A stretch of 29,006 bases of DNA from UBA1189 sp045544835 (GTDB lineage Bacteria > Bacteroidota > Bacteroidia > Bacteroidales > Bacteroidaceae), in assembly GCA_045544835.1 (NCBI GenBank), contig JAZPZS010000056.1, positions 1 through 29,006 of the forward strand, read 5' to 3'. Under the pieces are notes generated by a model. That model had not been told where the DNA came from. It saw nothing but the letters and a program-made list of their open reading frames with translations, and did not search any database. Of this stretch, positions 12,771-21,158 are shown piece after piece. Each line of letters begins with the position of its first letter. The first letter of the stretch is position 1. The translations under genes were made by a program, and so were the position numbers.

Positions 12771-13466
12771 TTATTTCTTCATGCGTATCACATCAGTAAC
12801 GATGAGTGTAGAGCCGACGACCTGGAACCGTATGTCATAACCCTCATAGGGCATCCCGTATACCTTGCTGGGATTATCTTGATACTGTGGACGGGGGTCA
12901 AGTGCCAGCACACGGTGCAGTGCTTTGAGGTCCTCGGACGAAAAATAGTGTTGCAGATGCTTGGGAAACTCCACTGTGAGCTCCTTCCATGGCCGATTGT
13001 CGACAAAGCCGCTATGTGCTTCGGGGTGGCTGTCGGCATAGGTGACATAAGGTTTGATGTCGTAGATGGGCGTACCGTCCATCAGGTCAGCACCAAGAAC
13101 GTGGATTACTGGTCCTTCGGCACTGCTCAGCTCGATGTGCTCAATCTTTACAGATGACAGCCCTATAGGATTGGGGCGATAGGGGGAGCGGGTGGCAAAA
13201 ACACCCATCGGTGTGTTGCCTCCGAGTAGGGGAGGACGCACGGTAGGATGCCACGACAGGGTATCACGTTCCTTGTCGGAACGATTGGCTGAGAATTGCC
13301 ATAGAATCCATAAATAGTCGAAATCCTCGAGTCCGCGCAGCGCGTCGGAGTTGCGATAGGCAGGAGTGAAGACAATGCGTCCGCGCAGTTCGGGCACGAT
13401 GCCACTTTGGCGTGGTATGCCAAACTTCGTGGGGAAGGCACTGCGAAAATGGGCTATGGTAATCAT
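12771..13466 (-). CDS. trmO: tRNA (t6A37) N6-methyltransferase TrmO
   Basis: The 231-residue protein carries GIPRQSGIVPELRGRI, DFDYLWILW and the hallmark FATRSPYRPNPIGLS of the TrmO/TsaA (UPF0066) family, with a C-terminal extension. TrmO uses S-adenosylmethionine to methylate t6A37 of threonine tRNA in the anticodon loop. It follows the hydrolase gene on the same strand with 5 bases between them, so they form a two-gene unit. A TsaC/Sua5 enzyme needed for making t6A itself is encoded at 23145 in this window. Confidence 0.93.
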   Translation of the reverse strand: MITIAHFRSAFPTKFGIPRQSGIVPELRGRIVFTPAYRNSDALRGLEDFDYLWILWQFSANRSDKERDTLSWHPTVRPPLLGGNTPMGVFATRSPYRPNPIGLSSVKIEHIELSSAEGPVIHVLGADLMDGTPIYDIKPYVTYADSHPEAHSGFVDNRPWKELTVEFPKHLQHYFSSEDLKALHRVLALDPRPQYQDNPSKVYGMPYEGYDIRFQVVGSTLIVTDVIRMKK

Positions 13467-13471
13467 CGCAT

Positions 13472-14110
13472 TTAGAGATAGGGATTGTATTTCATCTCCT
13501 CACCGATGGTTGTGGAGTCGCCATGTCCGGGGTATACGACAGTGTCGAGGGGGAGGGTAAGCAGGCGCGTCCGTATGGAGCGAATGAGTTGTGCGTAGTC
13601 ACCGTCGGAGAAATCGGTGCGGCCGATGGAACACTGAAACAGAGTGTCGCCAGAAAAAAGCATTCTGCTGTCTTCTATATAAAAGCACATGCCTCCTGCT
13701 GAGTGACCAGGCGTGGCGATACACTCGAGGGTGGCTGTACCAAGTGTGAGAATATCACCATCGTGGAGTGGATGGCTGACGGGACGTGGTTCGCCGTTGG
13801 GGCGGATGCCGAAACGCGAAACCGAGGCAGTGAAGTTATTTAGCCATGGGACATCGTATAGGCTTGCGCTGATATGGATGCCGAAGGTGTCCTCGATGAA
13901 TGGCACGCCGAAGATATGGTCGAAGTGAAGATGTGTGCAGAGTAGATACTTTACTTGCAGCCGTTGGTCGTGTATGAACGTGATGAGCGGCTCCTTTTCC
14001 TCATCCCAATAGAAGCCAGGGTCGATGATGGCGGCATCGCGCGAGAACTCGTCGTACAGTACGTAGCAGTTCTCATGGAGCATATTGCAGATGAATGTCT
14101 GTACTTTCAT
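13472..14110 (-). CDS. metallo-beta-lactamase-fold hydrolase (glyoxalase II-like)
   Basis: With ATG at 14110 the protein has 212 residues and all metal ligands of the family: H60-x-H62-x-D64-H65, H136 in ATPGHSAGG, D155 in FSGDTLF and H196 in PGHGD. The NCYVLYDEFSRDAAIIDPG opening and RTDFSDGD resemble the small glyoxalase II-like hydrolases, whose natural thioester or other substrate is generally unknown. A frame running further upstream to 14221 adds 37 non-family residues and is less likely. It is upstream of trmO, 5 bases apart. Confidence 0.87.
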   Translation of the reverse strand: MKVQTFICNMLHENCYVLYDEFSRDAAIIDPGFYWDEEKEPLITFIHDQRLQVKYLLCTHLHFDHIFGVPFIEDTFGIHISASLYDVPWLNNFTASVSRFGIRPNGEPRPVSHPLHDGDILTLGTATLECIATPGHSAGGMCFYIEDSRMLFSGDTLFQCSIGRTDFSDGDYAQLIRSIRTRLLTLPLDTVVYPGHGDSTTIGEEMKYNPYL

Positions 14111-14264
14111 ATAGTGGCATGTTAGAATATTCGTTACACAAAATTCGCTAAGTTTTTTGAGATATGCAAGCGTTCGTGCTGAAAACTGAGCGTATGGGTC
14201 AGTGGAATTCGTGAGACACAAAACAGTTTCTAAGATAAAACAAGCATTTTTGCCATAGGCTATT

Positions 14265-14295
14265 ATTGCTTATTCATACGTTTTTATTACCTTTG
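14265..14295 (+). promoter_or_regulatory. promoter for the PBP1A-M16 pair
   Basis: ATTG at 14265-14268 and TACCTTTG at 14288-14295 have 19 bases between them, matching the Bacteroidota -33/-7 layout. The start codon of the PBP gene is 24 bases downstream. Confidence 0.7.
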
Positions 14296-14318
14296 TCGCT
14301 TAAATATATCGTGTAGCC

Positions 14319-16643
14319 ATGATGAAGAAAGTGATATATGCCCTTTGGACGATGCTTGCCATAGGTCTGGTGGCGGCATTCTTGCTGTTTTATTCCGTGA
14401 CGAAGGGGTGGGTTGGATTTGTGCCTCCCGTAGAGGAGTTGGAAAATCCCAATTATAAGTTTGCTACGCAGATCATTTCTGCAGACGGCAAATTGCTTAG
14501 TACCTATTCGTATAGTCGCGAAAATCGTGTGTGGACCGATTATAAGGACTTGTCGCCTAGTCTGATAGAGGCGCTGATAAGTACTGAGGATGTGCGCTTT
14601 TCTGAGCATTCGGGCATAGACCTACGTGCTTTGATGCGTGCCATCGTGAAGACAGGTTTGCTGCGCCAGTCAAGTTCGGGTGGAGGCAGTACCCTTACCC
14701 AACAGTTGGCCAAGCAACTCTATACCGAGGTGGCAGGTAACAAGTTGGAGCGTCTGTTCCAGAAACCTATCGAGTGGGTTATTGCCGTGAAGTTGGAGAA
14801 GTACTACACCAAGGAGGAGATTCTCACGATGTACCTCAATAAATATGATTTTGGCAACAATGCCATTGGTATCAAAACTGCAGCCAATACCTACTTCTCC
14901 AAGGAGCCCAAGGACCTTACAGTGGAAGAGGCGGCCACTCTGGTGGGCATGTGCAAAAACTCGTCACTATATAATCCTGTGCGCCGCAATGAGATTACGC
15001 GCAAGCGCCGCAACGTGGTACTCCTACAGATGGAGAAGAACAATTGCCTCACTACTGCCGAGAAGGATTCGTTGAGTGCTATGCCTTTGGTACTCAAATA
15101 TCGTAAGGTGGATCACAAGCTCGGCCCTGCTCCCTACTTCCGTGAGTATCTGCGTGGTGTGCTCACCGCCAAGGAGCCTGTGAGAAAAAACTACCGTGGT
15201 TGGCAGATGCAGAAGTTCTACGAAGACTCTATCGATTGGGCAAATAACCCGCTCTTCGGATGGTGCAACAAGAACAAGAAAAAGGATGGAAGCAACTATA
15301 ACTTGTATACCGATGGACTGAAGATTTACGTGACAATCGACTCGCGCATGCAACAATATGCAGAGGAGGCTGTTGATGAACATATTAAGGGGTACTTACA
15401 GCCCCGTTTTTTCAAGGCCAAGCGTGGGCACCGTAATGCCCCGTACGACAACTTGAAACCTTCCGAGATTGAAAAACTGCTTGTGAGAGCTATGAAGCAG
15501 ACAGATCGCTATCGTGGCATGAAGAAAGCTGGTTACTCAGATGAGGCTATACGTGACACCTTCGATGTGAGGTATCCGATGAACGTATTCTCCTACTCGG
15601 GAAACCGCGATACCATTATGTCACCCATGGACTCAATTCGCTACTATAAGCACTTCTTGCGCACGGGTTTCATGTCCATGGATCCCATCACGGGTTATGT
15701 GAAGGCTTATGTGGGAGGTCCTGACTATACCCATTTTCAGTACGATATGGCTATGACAGGACGTCGTCAGGTGGGTTCTACTATAAAGCCCTACCTCTAT
15801 ACGTTAGCTATGGAGAACGGATTCTCACCGTGTGACCAAACACGTAATGTGGAGCAGACCATCCTTACCGAGGATGGACAAATATGGATACCGCGCAATA
15901 CGGGTAGGGAAGAAGACTATGGCAAGATTGTCACCCTTCGTTGGGGGCTTTCGCAGTCGAACAATTGGATATCGGCCTACCTGATGGGTAAGCTCAATCC
16001 CTATGCTTTCAAGAACTTGCTCCACCAGTTTGGCATCCGCAATCAGGATATTCAACCCACACCCTCGCTCTGCCTGGGCCCGTGCGATATCTCTGTGGGC
16101 GAGATGGTGAGCGCATACACCGCTTTCCCAAACAATGGTATACGTACCGAACCGCTCTTCGTGACACGCATTGAAGATAATGAAGGCAATATCATTGCAA
16201 CTTTCGTGCCGAATACATATGAGGTCATCAGCAAGGAAAGCTCATATAAGATGATTGACATGATGAAGGCTGTCATTGATGAGGGTACAGGTCGACGTCT
16301 CCGCTTCCGTTATGGTTTCAAGGGTGAGATTGCAGGAAAGACGGGTACTACCAACGAGAATGCTGACGGATGGTTTATGGGCTATACACCCTCGCTCGTG
16401 AGCGGGTGTTGGGTGGGAGGCGATGACCGCGACATACACTTCACCAGCATGAGCGATGGGCAGGGTGCTTCAATGGCATTGCCTATTTGGGCTCTCTATA
16501 TGCAGAAGGTATATGCCGACGAGTCGCTGGGCTATTCGCAAGACGAGAAATTCAACATCCCCGAAGATTTCAATCCCTGTGCGCAGCAGGTTGTCGTGAG
16601 CGGATTCGGTAATGAACAGCAATTGGATGACTTCTTTGAATAA
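14319..16643 (+). CDS. mrcA: class A penicillin-binding protein (PBP1A type)
   Basis: The 774-residue bifunctional wall synthase has a single N-terminal transmembrane anchor (about 5-26), a GT51 glycosyltransferase domain with STEDVRFSEHSGID (Glu90 as the expected catalytic Glu) and GGGSTLTQQLAKQLY, and a transpeptidase domain with the three active-site motifs S487-T-I-K490, S547-N-N549 and K674-T-G-T677. It polymerises lipid II and crosslinks peptide stems at the outer face of the inner membrane. It starts at one of two adjacent Met codons. Its 3' end overlaps the M16 gene by 17-32 bases, depending on that gene's start, suggesting coupled expression. Confidence 0.95.
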   Translation: MMKKVIYALWTMLAIGLVAAFLLFYSVTKGWVGFVPPVEELENPNYKFATQIISADGKLLSTYSYSRENRVWTDYKDLSPSLIEALISTEDVRFSEHSGIDLRALMRAIVKTGLLRQSSSGGGSTLTQQLAKQLYTEVAGNKLERLFQKPIEWVIAVKLEKYYTKEEILTMYLNKYDFGNNAIGIKTAANTYFSKEPKDLTVEEAATLVGMCKNSSLYNPVRRNEITRKRRNVVLLQMEKNNCLTTAEKDSLSAMPLVLKYRKVDHKLGPAPYFREYLRGVLTAKEPVRKNYRGWQMQKFYEDSIDWANNPLFGWCNKNKKKDGSNYNLYTDGLKIYVTIDSRMQQYAEEAVDEHIKGYLQPRFFKAKRGHRNAPYDNLKPSEIEKLLVRAMKQTDRYRGMKKAGYSDEAIRDTFDVRYPMNVFSYSGNRDTIMSPMDSIRYYKHFLRTGFMSMDPITGYVKAYVGGPDYTHFQYDMAMTGRRQVGSTIKPYLYTLAMENGFSPCDQTRNVEQTILTEDGQIWIPRNTGREEDYGKIVTLRWGLSQSNNWISAYLMGKLNPYAFKNLLHQFGIRNQDIQPTPSLCLGPCDISVGEMVSAYTAFPNNGIRTEPLFVTRIEDNEGNIIATFVPNTYEVISKESSYKMIDMMKAVIDEGTGRRLRFRYGFKGEIAGKTGTTNENADGWFMGYTPSLVSGCWVGGDDRDIHFTSMSDGQGASMALPIWALYMQKVYADESLGYSQDEKFNIPEDFNPCAQQVVVSGFGNEQQLDDFFE

Positions 16644-17919
16644 TACGCTCGATCGTACCCTGCCGCCTGCGCTGCAGTATTTGCCCTTCGTGTTTCGCAA
16701 ACCCGTTGAGCAACGGTTTTCCAATGGCATACCTCTCCATATACTTGAAGCACCGGGTCAGGAGGTGGTGCGCATCGATTTTGTATTTGCTGCAGGACAG
16801 TGGCATCAAGCACAGAAGTTGCAGGCTCTTTTCACTTGCCGTATGCTGCGTGAGGGATGTCATGGCTATTCGTCATCGGCCTTTGCCGAGCGGCTAGACT
16901 ACTATGGGGCATGGCTCGATCTTAGCGTTGCTATGAACCGTACCTTCGTGACGCTGTATACCCTTAAGAAGTTCTTTCCCCAAACTATTGCTCTTGTGCA
17001 GCACATGCTCTTCGAGCCGATGTTCGACGCTGCGCAACTGCATACTATAAAGGATAACAATAAGGCACAGCTTATGGTCAATATGCAGAAGGGTGATGTG
17101 CTTGCTCTGCGTGCCTTGCGTTGTAGCGTCTATGGTACTGACCATCCCTGCGGTATGCTCGTTTCGGCTGATGACTACGACCTTCTCTATCCTGAGCTGT
17201 TGTCTGACTATTATCATCGCTACTATGGTTCGCGCAACTGCACGATTTACCTCTCAGGGGATATTGACGCCTCGGTCATAGCTGAGGTGGAGTCGCTCTT
17301 TGGGGATGCGGAGTGGGGGAGTGGAAGCTCTCCCTCGGAGCGGGAGTATATTCTAGCTCCATCAATAGAGAAGCATCATACTATTGTACATCCCGGTGCT
17401 GTGCAGAGTAGCATTCGCATGGGAACGCTGCTCATGGAGGTCAACGATGCCGACTATCTGCCCATGCGTGTGCTCAATACGGTGTTCGGTGGATACTTCG
17501 GTAGCCGTCTGATGAAGAATATTCGCGAAGAGAAGGGCTATACCTACCATATATCTTCGGATCTCGTCACCAACACCTCGCAGACAATGTTTATGGTGAG
17601 CTGTGAGGCTCTTTCAGATAGGGATGGTGAGGTGGTTGACGAGGTGTCCCGCGAAATGCGCCGCCTGCAAGTAGAACCTATATCTGCCGATGAACTCCTC
17701 ATGGTGCGTAATTATATGGTGGGAGAGATATGCCGCAATTACGAAGGTGCCTTTGCCTTGACGGATGCCTACATCTTCATGGAACATTTGGGATTGCCGC
17801 CCGACCATATCGAACAGACGGTAGAGGCCATACGCACTACTGATGCTTGCGTCTTGCAATACCTTGCTCAGCGCTACTTTAATCCTGAGAAACTTCATTC
17901 CGTAGTGGTGAAATCATGA
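16627..17919 (+). CDS. M16-family protein lacking the zinc-binding HxxEH motif
   Basis: With ATG 16627 the protein has 430 residues (ATG 16612 adds five). It has two M16 half-domains: FVFAAGQWHQAQKLQALFTCRMLREGCHGYSSSAFAERLDYYGAWLD aligns with the start of an M16 domain, but the place of HFLEH is occupied by FTCRM, so zinc binding and catalysis are lost. The second half has FGGYFGSRLMKNIREEKGYTY, the region carrying the R/Y-type substrate-binding pair. No signal peptide is seen, so it appears cytoplasmic. In M16B heterodimers one subunit carries HxxEH and the other carries R/Y; this protein looks like the latter. No partner is adjacent. The gene overlaps the end of the PBP gene. Confidence 0.85.
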   Translation: MTSLNNTLDRTLPPALQYLPFVFRKPVEQRFSNGIPLHILEAPGQEVVRIDFVFAAGQWHQAQKLQALFTCRMLREGCHGYSSSAFAERLDYYGAWLDLSVAMNRTFVTLYTLKKFFPQTIALVQHMLFEPMFDAAQLHTIKDNNKAQLMVNMQKGDVLALRALRCSVYGTDHPCGMLVSADDYDLLYPELLSDYYHRYYGSRNCTIYLSGDIDASVIAEVESLFGDAEWGSGSSPSEREYILAPSIEKHHTIVHPGAVQSSIRMGTLLMEVNDADYLPMRVLNTVFGGYFGSRLMKNIREEKGYTYHISSDLVTNTSQTMFMVSCEALSDRDGEVVDEVSREMRRLQVEPISADELLMVRNYMVGEICRNYEGAFALTDAYIFMEHLGLPPDHIEQTVEAIRTTDACVLQYLAQRYFNPEKLHSVVVKS

Positions 17920-17946
17920 TGAACCATCCATATTTTCGGGCTGTAA

Positions 17947-17978
17947 TTTCGCAATTCGTCGGATTTGTTGTACCTTTG
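17947..17978 (+). promoter_or_regulatory. promoter for the sigma-54 activator operon
   Basis: TACCTTTG at 17971-17978 is an exact TAnnTTTG box. TTTC at 17947-17950, 20 bases upstream, is an acceptable -33 box. It precedes the start at 18012 by about 33 bases, so this regulator gene itself appears to use the primary sigma factor. Confidence 0.65.
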
Positions 17979-18011
17979 CTTACTTGAATAAACCGAGTGT
18001 GAAATCGCATT

Positions 18012-19259
18012 ATGGACATCAAAGAAATACAAAAGATAAAACTTCGTTTTGGCATCGTCGGAAACTCTGATGAACTCCACCGTGCCATCGATGTAGCCAT
18101 GCAGGTGGCTCCAACCGATCTCTCGGTGCTTGTGACTGGTGAGAGTGGTGTGGGTAAGGAGCATTTCCCGCAGATTATCCATCAGAATAGTGCTCGCAAA
18201 CACAATAAATACATAGCAGTCAACTGTGGTGCCATCCCTGAGGGAACTATCGATTCCGAACTTTTCGGGCATGTGAGGGGAGCTTTCACGGGCGCTATAG
18301 AGGAACGCAACGGCTATTTTGCTGAAGCTTCAGGAGGTACAATATTCCTTGATGAGATTGGTGAACTGCCTTTGTCCACTCAGGCACGTCTGCTCCGTGT
18401 ATTGGAGTCGGGCGAATTCATCAAGGTCGGTTCTTCAAAAGTGGAAAAGACGAATGTGCGTATTGTGGCTGCTACCAATGTGAACCTTGTGGATGCTATC
18501 GCTAAGGGGAATTTTCGCGAAGACCTGTACTATCGCCTTAATACAATACCCATTAAAGTGCCTGCGCTGCGTGAGCGTCAGGCTGATATTCCTCTGCTCT
18601 TCCGTAAGTTTGCCTCTGATGTGGCTGAGCGTTATGCAATGCCCCCTCTTCAGTTGACTGATTCGGCCAAGCAGTTGCTCATGAATTATCCGTGGCCAGG
18701 CAATATACGTCAGCTCAAGAATGTTACAGAGCAGATAACGCTCCTGTCCGAGCAGCGTGAGGTTACGGGTGAGCTTTTAGGAAACTATTTACCCGAAATC
18801 AAAAGCAGTCTTCCCATGATTTCCAAGTCTTCTTCGGGTGGAAAAACCTTTGAGAGCGAGCGTGATATTCTCTATCAAGTACTGTTTGATATGCGTCAGG
18901 ATATTTCCGAACTGAAGCGCCAAGTCAACTCCTTGATGGATAGTGATGCCACCATACATCGCCCTGTGAGTGGCTATGTTGGTACAGCTGATGTTGCCCT
19001 CGTTGAACATCCTTTGCAGCAACGTCCTGCTACCATATCCATCACCTCCACACATGAACGTGTAGCTGATCACTACGATATTATGGATACAGAAGATTAC
19101 GTCGAGGAGGTCATGTCACTCGAAAATGCCGAAAAAGAGATGATACGCAAAGCTTTGATACGCAGTCATGGCAAGCGTAAGGTCGCTGCACAGGAACTTA
19201 AGATTTCTGAACGCACCCTCTATCGCAAGATAAAAGAATACAATTTGGAAAACTATTGA
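18012..19259 (+). CDS. sigma-54-dependent transcriptional activator without receiver domain
   Basis: The 415-residue protein starts directly with the AAA+ domain: Walker A GESGVGKE (43-50), the sigma-54 contact loop GAFTGA (90-95), Walker B GGTIFLDEIGE (108-118), an arginine-finger region FREDLYYRLN (168-177) and WPGNIRQLKN (228-237). A linker with a short predicted coiled coil (about 285-310) leads to a Fis-type helix-turn-helix (about 373-415). It would hydrolyse ATP to open promoters bound by RNA polymerase-sigma54. No response-regulator receiver, GAF or PAS domain is present, so the input signal is unknown. lptE begins two bases after the stop, so they are probably co-transcribed. Confidence 0.92.
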   Translation: MDIKEIQKIKLRFGIVGNSDELHRAIDVAMQVAPTDLSVLVTGESGVGKEHFPQIIHQNSARKHNKYIAVNCGAIPEGTIDSELFGHVRGAFTGAIEERNGYFAEASGGTIFLDEIGELPLSTQARLLRVLESGEFIKVGSSKVEKTNVRIVAATNVNLVDAIAKGNFREDLYYRLNTIPIKVPALRERQADIPLLFRKFASDVAERYAMPPLQLTDSAKQLLMNYPWPGNIRQLKNVTEQITLLSEQREVTGELLGNYLPEIKSSLPMISKSSSGGKTFESERDILYQVLFDMRQDISELKRQVNSLMDSDATIHRPVSGYVGTADVALVEHPLQQRPATISITSTHERVADHYDIMDTEDYVEEVMSLENAEKEMIRKALIRSHGKRKVAAQELKISERTLYRKIKEYNLENY

Positions 19260-19261
19260 TT

Positions 19262-19774
19262 ATGCGACATCTGTATCGATACATCGTTACATATCTTCTG
19301 GTGGCCCTACTTGCAGGATGTACCGTTTCCTATAAATTCAATGGTGCATCTATCAATTACGACATCGTCAAGACCATCACTTTAGAGAACTTTCCCAATC
19401 GTGCTCTCTATCAATGGGGGCCTATGGAGAGCATGTTTAACAATACCTTGAGTGACATCTATGTGAATCAGACCAAGTTGCAGCAGGTGGCTCGCGGAGG
19501 TGACCTGACGCTTTCAGGTGAAATTACCTCTTATGATCAGATCAATAAGTCTATCTCTTCCGATGGCTATTCATCGATGATGCAGCTCAAGATGACGGTG
19601 AAGGTTCGTTTCTCCAATGCCAAGAATCCTTCCGAGGATTTCGATCGCCAATTTACTGCAAGTCGTGAGTTTGACTCCTCGCAGCAACTCAACGATGTGC
19701 AGGAGGAGCTCGTGACGCAGATTATTGATGAGATTGTAGAACAGATTTTCAATGCCACGGTGGCCAACTGGTGA
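19262..19774 (+). CDS. lptE: LptE-family outer-membrane assembly lipoprotein
   Basis: Starting at ATG 19262 gives a 170-residue lipoprotein with signal MRHLYRYIVTYLLVALLAGC and Cys20 as the lipid site; a TTG at 19256 overlapping the previous stop would add two residues. The mature region TVSYKFNGASINYD, GGDLTLSGEITSYDQ, SSMMQLKMTVKVRF and the C-terminal helical VQEELVTQIIDEIVEQIFN fit the Bacteroidota LptE family, which plugs the LptD barrel for lipopolysaccharide insertion. It lies between the sigma-54 activator gene and the TPR-like gene, followed by secG: a gene order I associate with Bacteroidales. Confidence 0.85.
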   Translation: MRHLYRYIVTYLLVALLAGCTVSYKFNGASINYDIVKTITLENFPNRALYQWGPMESMFNNTLSDIYVNQTKLQQVARGGDLTLSGEITSYDQINKSISSDGYSSMMQLKMTVKVRFSNAKNPSEDFDRQFTASREFDSSQQLNDVQEELVTQIIDEIVEQIFNATVANW

Positions 19775-19794
19775 CGCTCATAAAATGATGATGT

Positions 19795-20535
19795 ATGGTA
19801 TTAGAGTCTCTTATTGACCATCCTGAACGTCTCAACCGAGACACTCTTTACGAGCTCCGCACTATTGTGGCGCGTTACCCCTATTTTCAAACTGCTCGTT
19901 TGCTCATGCTCAATAACATGTACCTTCTCCATGACCCGGACTTTGGTGCCGAGCTGCGCCGTTCAGTTCTTTACGTCTACGACCGTCGCGCCCTATATCG
20001 CCTTATTGAAGGTCATAGTACTAACTTGCTCCTTCTGGATGAGGGTGTTACTGCTGAGCAGCCCACTGCAGACCGTACCCTTGGACTTATAGATGCCTTT
20101 CTCAGTACGCTGCCCGAGGAATGGAATACCAGTACTCCTCTACATATTGAACCTGCTGGTGATTATGTGTCGCAATATCTCCTTGGCGATGTGTCAGCCA
20201 ATCCAGAACACAATTCATCGTCCGATATGACGCTCATCGATCGGTTTATGACCTCTGGCGTCGCTCGCGGCGATAGTGCTGTTGTGGATTCCCGAACCTT
20301 GCAGCTACTCTCAGAAACAGATGGTTTGCCTCAATTCGACGTAGATGCTGAAGAATCGCTTGATGAAACCTACTTTACCGAGACTTTGGCCAAAATATAT
20401 ATCAAACAACGCAAATATTCGCGTGCTCTTGAAATTATTCGTAGTTTATATTTGAAATATCCAGAAAAAAATGTTTACTTTGCAGACCAAATCAGATTTT
20501 TGGAAAAATTGATTATTAATAATAACTCAAAATAG
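19795..20535 (+). CDS. TPR-like protein upstream of secG
   Basis: The 246-residue protein has no signal peptide. An N-terminal helical region (RDTLYELRTIVARYPYFQTARLLMLNN) and a C-terminal TPR-like pair (about 200-240: TLAKIYIKQRKYSRALEIIRSLYLKYPEK) enclose an acidic, probably flexible middle. The function is not known to me; its position between lptE and secG, 20 bases after lptE and 3 bases before secG, suggests an envelope-biogenesis or secretion-linked role, but that is inference. The 3' end is notably A/T-rich compared with the 5' half. Confidence 0.8.
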   Translation: MVLESLIDHPERLNRDTLYELRTIVARYPYFQTARLLMLNNMYLLHDPDFGAELRRSVLYVYDRRALYRLIEGHSTNLLLLDEGVTAEQPTADRTLGLIDAFLSTLPEEWNTSTPLHIEPAGDYVSQYLLGDVSANPEHNSSSDMTLIDRFMTSGVARGDSAVVDSRTLQLLSETDGLPQFDVDAEESLDETYFTETLAKIYIKQRKYSRALEIIRSLYLKYPEKNVYFADQIRFLEKLIINNNSK

Positions 20536-20538
20536 AAT

Positions 20539-20880
20539 ATGTATTTACTTTGTATTGTACTTATCGTTATCGTTTCAGTGTTGATGTGTGGCATTGTTTT
20601 GATTCAGAATTCTAAGGGTGGTGGCTTGGCTTCTTCTTTTGCCTCATCTAACCAAATTATGGGTGTCCGCAAGACAACCGACTTTTTGGAGAAGACCACA
20701 TGGGTGTTGGCAGGCTGTATCGCCTTGCTTTGCGTTATTTCAGCTTACACTTTGCCCTCTCGTGTAGAGATTACCCATGATAGCGTATTGATGGAGAATG
20801 CTATCAATGATAACGTTGCTAATCCCGAGACATTGCCTGGCTTCGAGGTTCCTGCAACAGAAACTGAGACTGCAGAGTAA
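20539..20880 (+). CDS. secG: protein translocase subunit SecG
   Basis: The 113-residue protein has two membrane segments (about 2-22 and 53-74) around the SecG signature IQNSKGGGLASSFASSNQIMGVRKTTDFLEKTTW, and an acidic C-terminal tail typical of Bacteroidota members. SecG is the small auxiliary subunit of SecYEG. It is last in the unit that begins with the sigma-54 activator at 18012 and is followed by a strong terminator at 20911. Confidence 0.93.
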   Translation: MYLLCIVLIVIVSVLMCGIVLIQNSKGGGLASSFASSNQIMGVRKTTDFLEKTTWVLAGCIALLCVISAYTLPSRVEITHDSVLMENAINDNVANPETLPGFEVPATETETAE

Positions 20881-20910
20881 CACCGGCGATTTACGTGCGC
20901 TTTGGGATTC

Positions 20911-20948
20911 AAAAAGGAAAGCACTGTGGTGCTTTCCTTTTTTTTTTG
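20911..20948 (+). terminator. intrinsic terminator after secG
   Basis: AAAGGAAAGCAC (about 20913-20924) pairs with GTGCTTTCCTTT (20929-20940) across a TGTG loop and runs into a tract of T extending to about 20947. The flanking A-run and T-run would also allow it to work on the opposite strand. Confidence 0.92.
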
Positions 20949-21109
20949 TTTACTCATGTCTTTCCCTGTGTGTGTTAGAGTTTTAATGTTGTTATATTGG
21001 ATACTTGTTACATATGCTAGTCCTGATTCTTGAATCTACGGTATGGAACTTGGCTGCTTTCTTTATTTCCGGCTTCTATGCTATCATGTCTGAGAAAAAT
21101 AGGTTTTAA

Positions 21110-21141
21110 TTTGTTTTTTGTTTGGATTTATGCTAATTTTG
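21110..21141 (+). promoter_or_regulatory. promoter for bamD-rpoZ-DUF4293
   Basis: TTTG at 21110-21113 and TAATTTTG at 21134-21141 (TAnnTTTG) are 20 bases apart. The bamD start is 17-32 bases downstream depending on which Met is used. Confidence 0.7.
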
Positions 21142-21158
21142 CAAGCTAAAAGAATACA

